Shown piece by piece: positions 18,152 to 27,134 of a stretch of DNA of 64,000 bases. Each line of letters begins with the position of its first letter. The stretch's first letter is position 1. The stretch covers positions 186,001-250,000 of the forward strand of contig CAVWWX010000002.1 of assembly GCA_963758845.1 (NCBI GenBank), given 5' to 3'. The notes beneath the pieces are model-generated. The model was not told the DNA's origin, ran no database searches, and saw only the letters and a list, made by a program, of their open reading frames with translations. Position numbers and translations under genes: made by a program. This DNA comes from JBDTSW01 sp963758845. GTDB taxonomy: Bacteria; Actinomycetota; Thermoleophilia; Solirubrobacterales; 70-9.

Positions 18152-19078
18152 CTAGCCCAGCCCGTGCTCGAGCGCGCCCTTGACCGACGCGTCGAGGGAG
18201 TTCAGCCGGAAGAGCGCCAGCGCTTCGGCCGATGCGAAGCCACGCCCGCCGCCGCGGGTGGGTCGCGCGGGCGCCGGACCGGCGTCGGCGCCGTGGTGGG
18301 CGAGCACGCAGTTGAGGAGGGCCAGCCTGCGCTCGTCGCCCAGACCCTCGGCGGCCTGGCCGATCACCTGGACGCCGATCACCAGGTGGCCCAGCATCCG
18401 TCCCTCGTCGGTGATCCCGAACTCGGCGCCGTAGGTGAACTCGCGGGCCCGGCCGACGTCGTGGAGGATCGCGGCCGCCATCAAGAGGTCGGAGTCCAGC
18501 CGCGGATGGAGCTGGCAGAGCTCGCCGACCAGGGTCGACACCGACACCGTGTGCTCCAGCAGGCCGCCCACATAGGCGTGGTGTCCTGAGCGCGTGCAGG
18601 GTGCGCGGCGGAAGTCCGCGGCCAGCGGGCCCGAGAAGGCCACCCGGTCGACCACGGCGAGCAGGCCGGGGTCGGCGATCTCGCGCGAGAGGTGCTCGAG
18701 GAAGCCGTTCATGTCCTCGGCCGAGCGGTAGGCGACCGGCAGGAACTCGTCGGGCTGCCACTCGCCGGGCTCGAGGCGGCGGATGTCCTCGAGCTCGGCG
18801 GCCAGTTCGCCCCGGTAGCGCTCGAGTGTGCCGCGCACGGCGACGGCGTCGCCGCGCTCGAACCGAAGGCCCATCCGGTCGGCCTCGCGGAACACCCTCG
18901 CCGACAGCTTGCCGGTGCGGTCGCGCAGCTCCAACGCCAGGTAGGCCGAGCCGTTCTTGGCCGTCAGCCGGTCCTTGCGCACGCACGCGTAGCGCCCGGC
19001 GAAGCGCATGCCCGGACGCAGCTCGGCCACGGGCGTGCCGGCGTCCGGGCGCAGTTCCGTGACCGTTGCGGCTTCCAT
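18152..19078 (-). CDS. YhaM-like OB-fold/HD-domain 3'-5' exonuclease
   Basis: 308 residues. The N-terminal half is an OB-fold nucleic-acid-binding domain (YLALELRDRTGKLSARVFREAD, GDAVAVRGTLERYRGELAAEL). The C-terminal half is an HD phosphohydrolase with HHAYVGGLLEHTVSVS, AAAILHDVGRAREF and LAHHG, the metal ligands. This architecture is that of YhaM 3'-5' exoribonucleases. It converges with arfB and is divergent from the PAC2 gene. Confidence 0.85.
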   Translation of the reverse strand: MEAATVTELRPDAGTPVAELRPGMRFAGRYACVRKDRLTAKNGSAYLALELRDRTGKLSARVFREADRMGLRFERGDAVAVRGTLERYRGELAAELEDIRRLEPGEWQPDEFLPVAYRSAEDMNGFLEHLSREIADPGLLAVVDRVAFSGPLAADFRRAPCTRSGHHAYVGGLLEHTVSVSTLVGELCQLHPRLDSDLLMAAAILHDVGRAREFTYGAEFGITDEGRMLGHLVIGVQVIGQAAEGLGDERRLALLNCVLAHHGADAGPAPARPTRGGGRGFASAEALALFRLNSLDASVKGALEHGLG

Positions 19079-19161
19079 GCGTCGATCATGAGCGCCGCGT
19101 CGGACGCACGGCGCCCGCTCGGAGTGCGTCCCCGCCCGCGTTGCCGCGATACGCTCGACGG

Positions 19162-20043
19162 GTGGACGCGTTGATGTGGGAGTCTGAGCGGCCCGCCCTC
19201 CGCTCGCCGGTGCTGGTAGCGGCGTTCGCGGGCTGGAACGATGCGGCGAGCGCCGCGACGGCCGCCCTCGAGGCGGCGGCGGCGAACCTCGACTCGCAGG
19301 TGATCGCCCAGGTCGATCCCGAGGAGTTCTTCGACTTCCAGGTCACGCGCCCGTCGATCCGCCTGTCCGAGGGACAGGCCCGCCAGATCGACTGGCCGGG
19401 CAACTCGCTGGTGGCGGTGAGGGCGCCCCTGGCCGAGCGCGATCTGGTGCTGCTGAGCGGGACCGAGCCCAACCTGCGCTGGCGCACTTTCTCGTCGGCG
19501 ATCCTGGACGCCTGCCAGGAGCTGGGCGTCGAGATGATGGTGACGCTGGGCGCGCTGATCGCGGACGTCGCCCACAGCCGCCCGGTGCCGATCACCGGGC
19601 TCGCCTCGGACCCCGACCTGGTCGAGAAGCTTGGCCTCAGCCGGTCGAACTACGAGGGGCCGACCGGCATCGTGGGCGTTCTCCACGACCAGTGCCGCGA
19701 GCGGGGGATCGCCTCGGCCAGCCTGTGGGCGGCCGTGCCGCACTACGTGGCCGCGGTGCCCAACCCAAAGGCGGCCCTGGCGCTGCTTCGCCGCCTGGAG
19801 GGGTTGACGGGTGTCTCCGTCGAGGCCTCGGAGCTTGAGGACGCGATCGACCGCTTCGACCTCCACGTCGACCGTGCCGTCGAGGCGAACCCCGAGATCC
19901 GCGAGCTCGTCGAGCGGCTGGAGGCCGAGCAGGAGGACTCGCTCGCCGCCGGTGAGGACGTGCCCACGGGCGACGCGATCGCCCAGGACTTCCAGCGCTT
20001 CCTGCGCCAGCGCGGGGGCGGGCCGCCGGACGGCCCCGCCTAG
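19162..20043 (+). CDS. PAC2 family protein
   Basis: 293 residues. PAC2 (proteasome-assembly-chaperone-like) proteins in Actinobacteria are of uncertain role. VLVAAFAGWNDAASAATAALEAA and LASDPDLVEKLGLSRSNYEGPTGIVGVLHD are the family signatures, followed by a helical C-terminus. The GTG at 19162 (VDALMWESERP) is chosen by the usual family start; an ATG lies four codons in. It converges with the helicase-nuclease gene, the two sharing a CTAG stop. A link to a Pup-proteasome system is suggested only by PafBC elsewhere in the window. Confidence 0.9.
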   Translation: MDALMWESERPALRSPVLVAAFAGWNDAASAATAALEAAAANLDSQVIAQVDPEEFFDFQVTRPSIRLSEGQARQIDWPGNSLVAVRAPLAERDLVLLSGTEPNLRWRTFSSAILDACQELGVEMMVTLGALIADVAHSRPVPITGLASDPDLVEKLGLSRSNYEGPTGIVGVLHDQCRERGIASASLWAAVPHYVAAVPNPKAALALLRRLEGLTGVSVEASELEDAIDRFDLHVDRAVEANPEIRELVERLEAEQEDSLAAGEDVPTGDAIAQDFQRFLRQRGGGPPDGPA

Positions 20044-23000
20044 GCCTCGCTCGCCGGGCAGATCAGCCGGTAATCGCACCACGAGCAGACCTGGTGCGAG
20101 GGGCGGGGCTCGAAGTCCTGGCCCTCGATTCCCCCCGCCACCTCCAGCACGGTGCGCTCGACGCGCTCGGCGTCGTCGGGCTGGCTGGGCACCGGCACCC
20201 GCTCGTCGTCGAGGACGTACCAGTAGCTCCCCGACTGGGCCTCGATCTGCCACGCCTCGCGGGCGCCGAGCTTGTAGAGCGCTATCTGCACGTCGCCCGA
20301 CGGCGCAACCGACGAGCGCCGCTCGCCGGTCTTGTAGTCGATCAGCTCGTATCCGCCCTCGGCCGTGCGGTCCACGCGGTCCACGCGGCCCCGGAGCTGG
20401 TGCGGGCCGATCCGGAAGTTGAAGCTCCGCTCCAGCCAGACGGGGCTCGACTCCGAGCGAAGGTGCCGCTCGTGGTAGCGGGTGAGCGCCGCGACCGCGC
20501 GGTCGCGGTACTGGAGCTCGTCGTCCGAGGCGCCGAAGCCCGAGCGCCGCCAACCGCCCTCGAACAGCGACAGCAGCCGGTTGAGCCCGCTGGCGCGCTC
20601 CTCGTCGCCCGCAAGCGACGCGTCGCCCGCCAGTCCGGCCTCGGCCGAGCGCATCTCCTCGGAGTGGAAGCGATCGAGGACCTGGTGGATCAGGATCCCG
20701 AACCGCTGGTTGATGGTCGGCTCCTGCGGGATCGCGAAGACGCGCGCGAACTTGTAGCGGAGCGGGCAGATCCGGTAGAGGTCGATGTCGGAGGCCGAGA
20801 GGGCCAGCCCGTCGTCCTTTCGCGGGATGAACTGGTCGAGCGACGGCTCGCGGCGGCTGCGCGCCTTCGCCGCCCGGTCCTCGCGCCCCCGCTCCTCGCC
20901 CAGCACCCAGTCGTCCAGCGCCGAGCTCTCCAGCGCGGCCCGCTGCTCGGGGGTCGCGACCCTGGCGATCAGCTCGTTGATCCCGCCGATCGCCTCGCCC
21001 GCCGTCTCGGACCCGTGCCGCTGCACGAGCGCCGCCAGCTTCACCAGCTCGAGGAACCTGGCCACGGCGCGGTTCACGTCCTCGGCGGTGTCGAGCCGCA
21101 TCTCCGAGATCGCCGATCCCGCGCGCCACGAGGCCTCGAGCACCTCGTCGCGGACCATCCGGTACGTCGAGTGCACGCCCTCGGCGGGGCCGAACAGCTC
21201 CTCGGCGTGCTCGACCTCCTCTCCCCCGAGCGCGTCTCGAACCGCCTCGAAAAGCGGCGAGGCGTGCGCCGGCTGGTCGCCGATCGTCTCCGACCACGAG
21301 AGCACCAAGCCCTCGCGGGCGCGGGTCATCGCGATGTAGGCCAGCCGCGACCGGCGCAGGGCGATCAGGGCGTCGCCCGCCTCGGCGACCTCGTCGCCGA
21401 CCAGCTCGGGCGGCACCCACTCGTCCTCGTAGGGGCGACCCTCGATGGCGCCCAGGTGCAGGCCGACGACGTACGTGTGGTCGAACTCGAGCCCCTTCAC
21501 CTGCTCGGGCTCGGCGACCAGGACCGCGCCGGGGCCGGGGGGGTCGCCGTCGTTGCCGTCCAGCTCGCCCGCATCGGCGACCGCGGTCAGGTGGCGGATG
21601 AAGTCGCGCGTGGACCCCTGCGGCTGGCGCCGCGACCAGGCGGCCGCCATGTCTGCCAGGCGCGAGAGGTTCACCAGGCGCTCGGCGGTCTCGGGGCTGG
21701 CCGCGAACAGCCGGTGCCGGCGCAGGCCGATGCGCTCGATAAGGCGGCGCACGAAGACGTCGGCGCGCCGGTCCTCGAGGGCGCCTGTCGCGGCCTGGTA
21801 GAGGCGCAGGAAGGCGTGAATCCGGTCGCGGGCCTCGGGCGGAAGCTGCGGGCTCTCGAGGGCTGCCTGAAGGGCCGAGATCATGTCCAGCTTGCGCCGC
21901 CGGGCGATCGTCGTCACCCGGGCGAGGTCCACCGAGCGCAGGTCGACCGGGGGCCGGGTCAGGGCTCGCACGACCGCAGCCGAGTCGTTGGGGTCGGCCA
22001 GCATCCGCAGCCACGCCAGCGCGTCGCGTACCTCGCGGCGCTGGAAGAAGGCGGCGTCGCCGGCGTAGCGGAAGGGGATATTGCGCTCCTCCAGGGCGGC
22101 ACCCACCAGGCGGCCCTCGCGCCAGCCCGCGGCGGCGATCACGCAGACCCGCTCGGGCGCGAGGCCGCCCGAGCCCAGGAGCTGCTCGATCTCGCGCGCC
22201 GCGGCCTGTGCCTGCGCGCGCTCGGTGGCGCAGCGCCAGAAGCGCACGTCCCCGGCGGCCGGGGGCTTCTCGGGCGGGGGTGCCCCGGCAGCGATCGCTG
22301 CGGCCGCGGCGGTGGCGGGACCGAACCGCGCCGGAGCGTCCAGCTCGACCTCGTCCATCTGGGGGAAGCGCTCGGCGAACCAGGCCACCGTGGCCTCGCC
22401 GGCGCAGCGGAACCTGCGCACGCCCTGGCGGTGATCGCAGGTGCACACCGGGCCCGCGTCGCCGGCGAGAGCCGCCAGCAGCTCGCGGTGTGCCGCGCCG
22501 GCGTCCTCCAGCTCGTCGGCCATGGGCCACGGAAAGCGCGCGTGGAGCGCGCCGCGGACGTCCGGGCGCTCGCGGGCCAAGCGGCCCAGCTCCAGGACCA
22601 GGTCGCCGGCGTCCAGGCTGCCCACCTCGCGCAGGATTCGGTCGTGGCGGGCGAAGAACTCGGCGAACTCGACCTCACGCCGCGCCCGCTCGCGGGGGGC
22701 GGGGCCGGAGGCCGCCTCGACCTCGCCCTCGGCCCACTCGCGAAGTCGCGCCGGGGTGATGCCTTCGGCCTTCAGCAGGTCGATCCGCCGCAGCAGCCGG
22801 GCCAGGAGCCCCGCCGGGTTGCCGCGGATCTCATGGCGGCGAAGCGGGAGGTCGTCGACCCGGTCGAGCAGGATCGCAAGCCGGTCGCGCAGCTCGACCG
22901 TGCCGAAGAACGGGTCCAGGCCGGCCTCGACGGCGAAGTCGCGAAGCAGGCGCTCGGCGATCTGCGCGTAGGTGCCGACCGAGAGCTCCGTGTAGGGACC

Positions 23001-23219
23001 GTCCAGTAGCCGCTCGGCCCGCTCGCGCATCCAGGCGGCTGCCGCGCGCGACCGGGTGAGGACGAGCACGCCGTCGGCTTGCGTACCGTCGCCGACCAGC
23101 GACGCGAGGCGCATCGCCAGGGCCTCGCTGCGGCCGGTGCCGGCGGCCCCCAGGACCAGCATCGCGCCCTCGCGGTGCCCGGCGACCCGCTCCTGTGCCG
23201 GTGTCAGGCGTCCCTCCAT
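20040..23219 (-). CDS. UvrD/RecB-type helicase-nuclease with degenerate Walker A
   Basis: 1,059 residues, AdnA/AddB-like architecture. The N-terminal UvrD motor keeps the overall motif order, but motif I reads LGAAGTGRSEAL, with arginine where the ATP-binding lysine should be; motif II is ADELEDAG and motif VI is YIAMTRAREGLVLS. The C-terminal PD-(D/E)XK nuclease is intact (YELIDYKTGE) and is flanked by the four cysteines of an iron-sulfur cluster: CPLRYKF and CSWCDYRLICP. It probably works as the non-motor or weak-motor nuclease subunit of a double-strand-break resection complex; no partner subunit is in the window. The ATG at 23219 begins MEGRLTPAQERVAGH. Confidence 0.9.
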   Translation of the reverse strand: MEGRLTPAQERVAGHREGAMLVLGAAGTGRSEALAMRLASLVGDGTQADGVLVLTRSRAAAAWMRERAERLLDGPYTELSVGTYAQIAERLLRDFAVEAGLDPFFGTVELRDRLAILLDRVDDLPLRRHEIRGNPAGLLARLLRRIDLLKAEGITPARLREWAEGEVEAASGPAPRERARREVEFAEFFARHDRILREVGSLDAGDLVLELGRLARERPDVRGALHARFPWPMADELEDAGAAHRELLAALAGDAGPVCTCDHRQGVRRFRCAGEATVAWFAERFPQMDEVELDAPARFGPATAAAAAIAAGAPPPEKPPAAGDVRFWRCATERAQAQAAAREIEQLLGSGGLAPERVCVIAAAGWREGRLVGAALEERNIPFRYAGDAAFFQRREVRDALAWLRMLADPNDSAAVVRALTRPPVDLRSVDLARVTTIARRRKLDMISALQAALESPQLPPEARDRIHAFLRLYQAATGALEDRRADVFVRRLIERIGLRRHRLFAASPETAERLVNLSRLADMAAAWSRRQPQGSTRDFIRHLTAVADAGELDGNDGDPPGPGAVLVAEPEQVKGLEFDHTYVVGLHLGAIEGRPYEDEWVPPELVGDEVAEAGDALIALRRSRLAYIAMTRAREGLVLSWSETIGDQPAHASPLFEAVRDALGGEEVEHAEELFGPAEGVHSTYRMVRDEVLEASWRAGSAISEMRLDTAEDVNRAVARFLELVKLAALVQRHGSETAGEAIGGINELIARVATPEQRAALESSALDDWVLGEERGREDRAAKARSRREPSLDQFIPRKDDGLALSASDIDLYRICPLRYKFARVFAIPQEPTINQRFGILIHQVLDRFHSEEMRSAEAGLAGDASLAGDEERASGLNRLLSLFEGGWRRSGFGASDDELQYRDRAVAALTRYHERHLRSESSPVWLERSFNFRIGPHQLRGRVDRVDRTAEGGYELIDYKTGERRSSVAPSGDVQIALYKLGAREAWQIEAQSGSYWYVLDDERVPVPSQPDDAERVERTVLEVAGGIEGQDFEPRPSHQVCSWCDYRLICPASEA

Positions 23220-23252
23220 GCGTAACAACGCTAGCGAGCTAATCTCGGGCCC

Positions 23253-24087
23253 ATGTGGGACGACTGGCTGGCCGCGTGCCGCCGCATGGTCGAGGCGCAG
23301 CGGGAGCTGTTCGCCTCCGAGCCGACGATCGCCGGGCGGACCGTCTACGACGGCCGCGGCGAGGGGGGCGACCGCTCGCTGGTGATCGACCGCGCGGCCG
23401 AGGACATCGTCTTCGCCGAGCTCGAGGGCCTGCACGGCGCCGGCGCCGGCTTCACCGCCATCTCCGAGGAGCGTGGCCAGGTGGACTTCGGCGACGGCGT
23501 CCAGCGCGACCCGAGTGGTGATCGACCCGATCGACGGCTCGCTGAACGCGCGGCGCACGATCCCGTCCCACTCGCTGTGCGTGGCGGTCGCGTCCGGGGA
23601 TCACATCGCCGACGTCGAGTTCGCCTACGTCTACGACTTCGGCGCCCGTGAGGAGTTCACCGCCGTCGCCGGCGCGGGCGCGCGCCTCGGCGAGGAGGAG
23701 CTGCGGGCCGCCGGCCCCGGCTACGGCCTGGAGGTGGTTGGGATCGAGGGCGCTAAGCCCGAGCGCACCGTGCCGATGCTGACGGCGCTGGAGGGCAGGG
23801 CCTATCGGATCCGGGCGGTCGGCTCGATCGCGATCACGCTCTGCTGGGTCGCGGCCGGGCGTCTGGACGGGATGCTGACCGGGCGTGCGTGCCGCTCGGT
23901 CGACGCCGCCGCCGCGCAGCTGATCGCACGCGAGGCGGGGGCGGTCGTCGAGTTCCCCGGGTTCGATCTCGCCGGGGCGCCCCTGTCGCTGGACGCCCGC
24001 TACCACCTGACCGCCGCCCTGGACGAGGAGATGCTCGCGACGCTCCGCGAGGTCCACAGCGCTCGCCGAGCCGGCCACGCAGCCGGG
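23253..24087 (+). CDS. Inositol monophosphatase family protein (frameshifted)
   Basis: About 278 residues. A metal-dependent sugar-phosphate phosphatase of the IMPase/SuhB fold. The first frame ends in VDFGDGVQR and the second continues RVVIDPIDGSLNARRTIPSHS, which is the DPIDG metal-binding signature; one extra base near 23503-23513 separates them. Motif II is weak (RACRSVDAAAAQLIAREAGA). No stop separates it from the next gene: the reading continues into the metalloprotease at the ATG at 24088, where an out-of-frame ATGA suggests overlapping stop/start in the true sequence. The end is therefore approximate. Confidence 0.82.
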
Positions 24088-25184
24088 ATGAGCGCCTCGC
24101 TGGTCGACTGGCGCCTCGCCGAGCGCCTCTCCCTGCGCGTGTCCGGCGCGGCCGACGCGGACTCCAGGGCGTTCGATCCGCTCCTCACCCCGGACTCGCT
24201 GGCCGCCACTTGCTCGGAGGCCGAGCGGCTGGTGCGCGCCTACTCGGCGCTCGATCCCGCCGGCGAGCTGCCGGCGCCCGAGCCCGTCGGGCGCGCCGAG
24301 TGGTCGCGCTCGGTGCTGGAGATGCTCCGCGGCATGGCCGACGAGCTCCAGCGAAGCCACGGGATCGAGATCTCGCTGCCGGGGCCGCTGGGCGGCATCG
24401 CCCGCTCGGTCGTGGGGGCCGCGATGGGGACCGAGGTGGGCGTGGCCTCCGGCTACGCGGCGCGTCGGGTCCTGGGCCAGTACGACCTTTCGATCGTGGG
24501 CCCCGAGCGCGCGCCCCGGCTGCTCTTCGTCGCCCCCAACATCCACAACGCCGCGGGCGAGCTCGAGGTCGAGCTCCAGCCGTTCGTCCGCTGGGTGGCG
24601 CTCCACGAGACGACTCACGCGATCCAGTTCGCAGCGGCCCCATGGATGCGCGGGCACCTGCGCGAGCTGATCCGGACGCTGCTGGGCTCCGCCGCGTCGG
24701 GGATCGGGTTCTCGGACGTCATCCGGCGCATCGCCCGCGACCCGCGTGGGGCGCTCTGGCGCGGTCCTGCGTGGCGACGTAGCGAAGGCCCTCACGGGCC
24801 CGGAGCAGGCCCCGACGCTGGACCGGATCCAGGCGGCGATGACCGTGATCGAGGGGCACGCCGAGCACGTGATGGATGCCGCTGCCCCCGATTTCGTGAC
24901 CGATGTCGCGAGCCTCAGGAAGCGCCTCGAGGCGCGCCGGGCCTCGCGCGGGCCGCTGGAGACGATCGTCAGCCGCCTGCTGGGCATGGACCTGAAGCTG
25001 CGCCAGTACGAGCTGGGCAAGCGCTTCTGCGACGAGGTGGCCGCCCAGGGCGGCACGAGCCGCGCTCAACCGGGTTTGGGAGGGGCCGCAGGCGCTTCCC
25101 ACACTGGAGGAGCTGGAGCGCCCCGACGCCTGGCTCAGGCGCTCAGCGAGGGTCCCAGCGGGGCCCGCGGCAACATCCGCGTAA
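24088..25184 (+). CDS. Zinc metalloprotease, DUF2342/F420-associated (two frameshifts)
   Basis: 364 residues after removing one base near 24760-24765 and one near 25058-25063; the corrected length is exactly divisible by three. LHETTHAIQF is an HExxH zinc site, and LGQYDLSIVGPERAPRLLFVAPNI is characteristic of the DUF2342 'coenzyme F420 biosynthesis-associated' zincin family. The C-terminus is helical: DLKLRQYELGKRFCDEVA, then ALNRVWEGPQALPTLEELERP. Despite the family name, a direct role in F420 synthesis is not established. In this sequence it is read in-frame with the preceding phosphatase. Confidence 0.85.
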
Positions 25185-25206
25185 CCACCCCGAACGGCGT
25201 GTGTAA

Positions 25207-25218
25207 GAACATGTGTTC
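25207..25218. promoter_or_regulatory. Candidate LexA (SOS) box
   Basis: GAACATGTGTTC fits the Gram-positive/actinobacterial LexA consensus GAAC-N4-GTTC exactly. It lies 80 bases before the start of the basic protein gene at 25298 and a few bases upstream of its possible -35 element, in a 113-base gap after the metalloprotease. LexA control is inferred from the motif only. Confidence 0.55.
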
Positions 25219-25225
25219 GGGGTAG

Positions 25226-25254
25226 TTGATAGCCTGAACATAGTTAGGATTAAG
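25226..25254 (+). promoter_or_regulatory. Possible promoter of the basic coiled-coil protein gene
   Basis: TTGATA at 25226-25231 resembles a -35 box; a poor -10 (ATTAAG) follows 17 bases later in an unusually AT-rich stretch. The start AGTTGATAGCCTG is nearly the same as AGTTGATCGCCTG at the marR promoter (13944-13956), which supports a shared -35 region. Confidence 0.4.
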
Positions 25255-25297
25255 GACATTAGAGAGAAGCGACCTACAGCCAGGAGTTGAGGAAGCA

Positions 25298-25789
25298 ATG
25301 GCCACAAGCACGAAGAACACAAGCACCACCAAGAACCAGAAGAGCACGCCCAAGACGACGACCACGACCAAGCGCTCCAACAGCGCCCAGGTCCGTGAGG
25401 GTCTGACCAAGGTCCGTCACGGCGCCTCGGATTACGTCCGCCAGGGCACCGAGCGAGTCGTGAACGTCCCGGTGGGCGCGGCACTGACCGCCGCCGACCG
25501 TGTCAACGAGATCGTCGAGCCCCTCACCAGCACCGAGGGCCGCGAGCGCGAGCTGAAGAGCATCCGCACTCGCGTCGAGCGCGAGCTCAACAGGTACGAG
25601 CGCCGTGGCGGCACCGCCCGCCGCAAGGCGACGCAGCGCGCGCGTCAGACCCGTAACAGGGTCGAGCGCGACCTGAAGCAGCGTCGCCGTTCGGTCGAGA
25701 CGCAGGTCAAGCAGAACCGCAAGAAGGCGGAGACCGAGCTGAAGAAGGCTCGGACCACCGTCGAGGAGCGTGTCTCCGCGCTGGTCTAG
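25298..25789 (+). CDS. Basic, lysine/arginine-rich coiled-coil protein
   Basis: 163 residues, not recognised as a named family. The N-terminus is low-complexity and rich in Thr, Lys and Ser (STPKTTTTTKRSNS); the middle, about residues 35-80, is amphipathic; the C-terminal half is a long, highly charged helix rich in R, K, E and Q (VERELNRYERRGG, DLKQRRRSVETQVKQNRKKAE). The composition recalls histone H1-like DNA-binding or HBHA-like surface proteins. No signal peptide is seen, so a cytoplasmic nucleoid role is slightly favoured. It is a single-gene unit with a candidate LexA box upstream and a strong terminator downstream. Confidence 0.75.
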   Translation: MATSTKNTSTTKNQKSTPKTTTTTKRSNSAQVREGLTKVRHGASDYVRQGTERVVNVPVGAALTAADRVNEIVEPLTSTEGRERELKSIRTRVERELNRYERRGGTARRKATQRARQTRNRVERDLKQRRRSVETQVKQNRKKAETELKKARTTVEERVSALV

Positions 25790-25885
25790 CGCAGCGCTTA
25801 GCCCGGGTCGGCCTTGAGAGGTTGGCCGCTCCGGAGAAGCTGTCCGCATCCATACCTTGCGGGCAGAACAGCAACCTCTCCTCCC

Positions 25886-25919
25886 GACCGGCGGGCCCCT
25901 GTGGCCCGCCGGTCTTTTT
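25886..25919 (+). terminator. Rho-independent terminator
   Basis: A perfect 12-bp GC-rich stem, GACCGGCGGGCC and GGCCCGCCGGTC, with a 5-base loop, followed by TTTTT. It lies about 100 bases after the basic coiled-coil protein gene and before mrp, insulating the two. Confidence 0.92.
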
Positions 25920-25963
25920 CTGCCCGCCGGTAACGAACAGGGCCCGCCCTACAATCCTCATCG

Positions 25964-27121
25964 ATGGCTCTTCCCACGCAGGACCAGGTCAACGAGGCGC
26001 TTCGCGCCGTGATCGACCCCGAGCTGCGGCGCTCGATCGTCGACCTCGGCATGGTGCGCTCGATCGAGATCGCCGACAGCGGTCACGTCGACGTGATGGT
26101 CTCGCTGACGACGCCCGGCTGCCCGATCCGCGCTCACTTCGAGACGGCGGTGGCCCAGAACGTCACGGCGCTCGACGGCGTGACCGGCGTCGGGGTCACG
26201 TTCGATGTCCTGTCCGACCAGGAGAAGGGCAAGCTCCAGCAGGCGCTGGGCAGAGGCAAGCTCCCCGAGGGGGCGCTTGCCCAGGTCAAGAACGTCGTCT
26301 GCGTCGCCTCGGGCAAGGGCGGCGTCGGCAAGTCGACGCTCACGGCCAACCTCGCCGTCGCGCTTCAGTCCGAGGGCCACTCCGCCGGGGCCCTGGACGC
26401 CGACGTCTACGGCTACTCGATCCCACGCATGCTGGGAGTGAGCCGCAAGCCCGACGTGAACGCCCAGCGCAAGATCCTGCCGCTGGAGGGGCCGGCCGGG
26501 GTCAAGGTGATGTCGATCGGCTTCTTCGTGGAGGAGAACGCCGCCGTCGTCTGGCGCGGGCCCATGCTCCACAAGGCGATCCAGCAGTTCCTGGAGGACG
26601 TCGACTGGGGCGAGCTGGACTACCTCCTGCTCGACCTTCCGCCCGGCACAGGCGACGTCTCGATGACGCTGGCGCAGCTCTTGCCGCAGGCCCGCATCCT
26701 GGTGGTCACAACCCCCCAGCCGGCCGCTCAGTCCGTCGCGCGCCGCGCCGCCGAGATGGCGGCCAAGGTCGACCTCGAGGTCCTCGGCGTGGTCGAGAAC
26801 ATGTCCGGCTTCACGACGCCCGACGGCGAGCGCTTCACGATCTTCGGCGAGGGCGGAGGCCAGCTTCTGGCCGACGAGCTCGACGTGCCGATGCTGGGCA
26901 AGGTGCCGCTGTCCGAGGAGCTCCGCGAGCACGCCGACTCGGGCGCGCCGCTGGTGCTCGCCCAGCCCGACGCCCCGGCCTCGCAGGCGATCCGCGCCAC
27001 GGCGCACGGGATCGTCGCGGCCACCCCCCAGGAGCTGGCGGTGCTCCAGTCCGAGCCGCCGGCGATGGCGGGCGCCGCACCGATCGGCGGCACCGAGCTG
27101 CCGGTCGTGCAGTCGGGCTGA
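25964..27121 (+). CDS. mrp: Mrp/NBP35 family iron-sulfur carrier ATPase
   Basis: 385 residues. An N-terminal MIP18/DUF59 domain (VIDPELRRSIVDLGMVR, TTPGCPIRAHFE) is joined to a deviant-Walker P-loop ATPase: ASGKGGVGKSTLTANLAVAL, DADVYGYSIPRMLG, LLLDLPPGTGDVSMTLAQL. Mrp/ApbC proteins carry or transfer Fe-S clusters. The C-terminal CxxC seen in many members is absent here: the equivalent region reads NMSGFTTPDGERFTIFGEGGG, so if clusters are bound, other residues must do it. It starts just after the strong terminator. Confidence 0.93.
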   Translation: MALPTQDQVNEALRAVIDPELRRSIVDLGMVRSIEIADSGHVDVMVSLTTPGCPIRAHFETAVAQNVTALDGVTGVGVTFDVLSDQEKGKLQQALGRGKLPEGALAQVKNVVCVASGKGGVGKSTLTANLAVALQSEGHSAGALDADVYGYSIPRMLGVSRKPDVNAQRKILPLEGPAGVKVMSIGFFVEENAAVVWRGPMLHKAIQQFLEDVDWGELDYLLLDLPPGTGDVSMTLAQLLPQARILVVTTPQPAAQSVARRAAEMAAKVDLEVLGVVENMSGFTTPDGERFTIFGEGGGQLLADELDVPMLGKVPLSEELREHADSGAPLVLAQPDAPASQAIRATAHGIVAATPQELAVLQSEPPAMAGAAPIGGTELPVVQSG

Positions 27122-27134
27122 GGCCCGCGACGGG

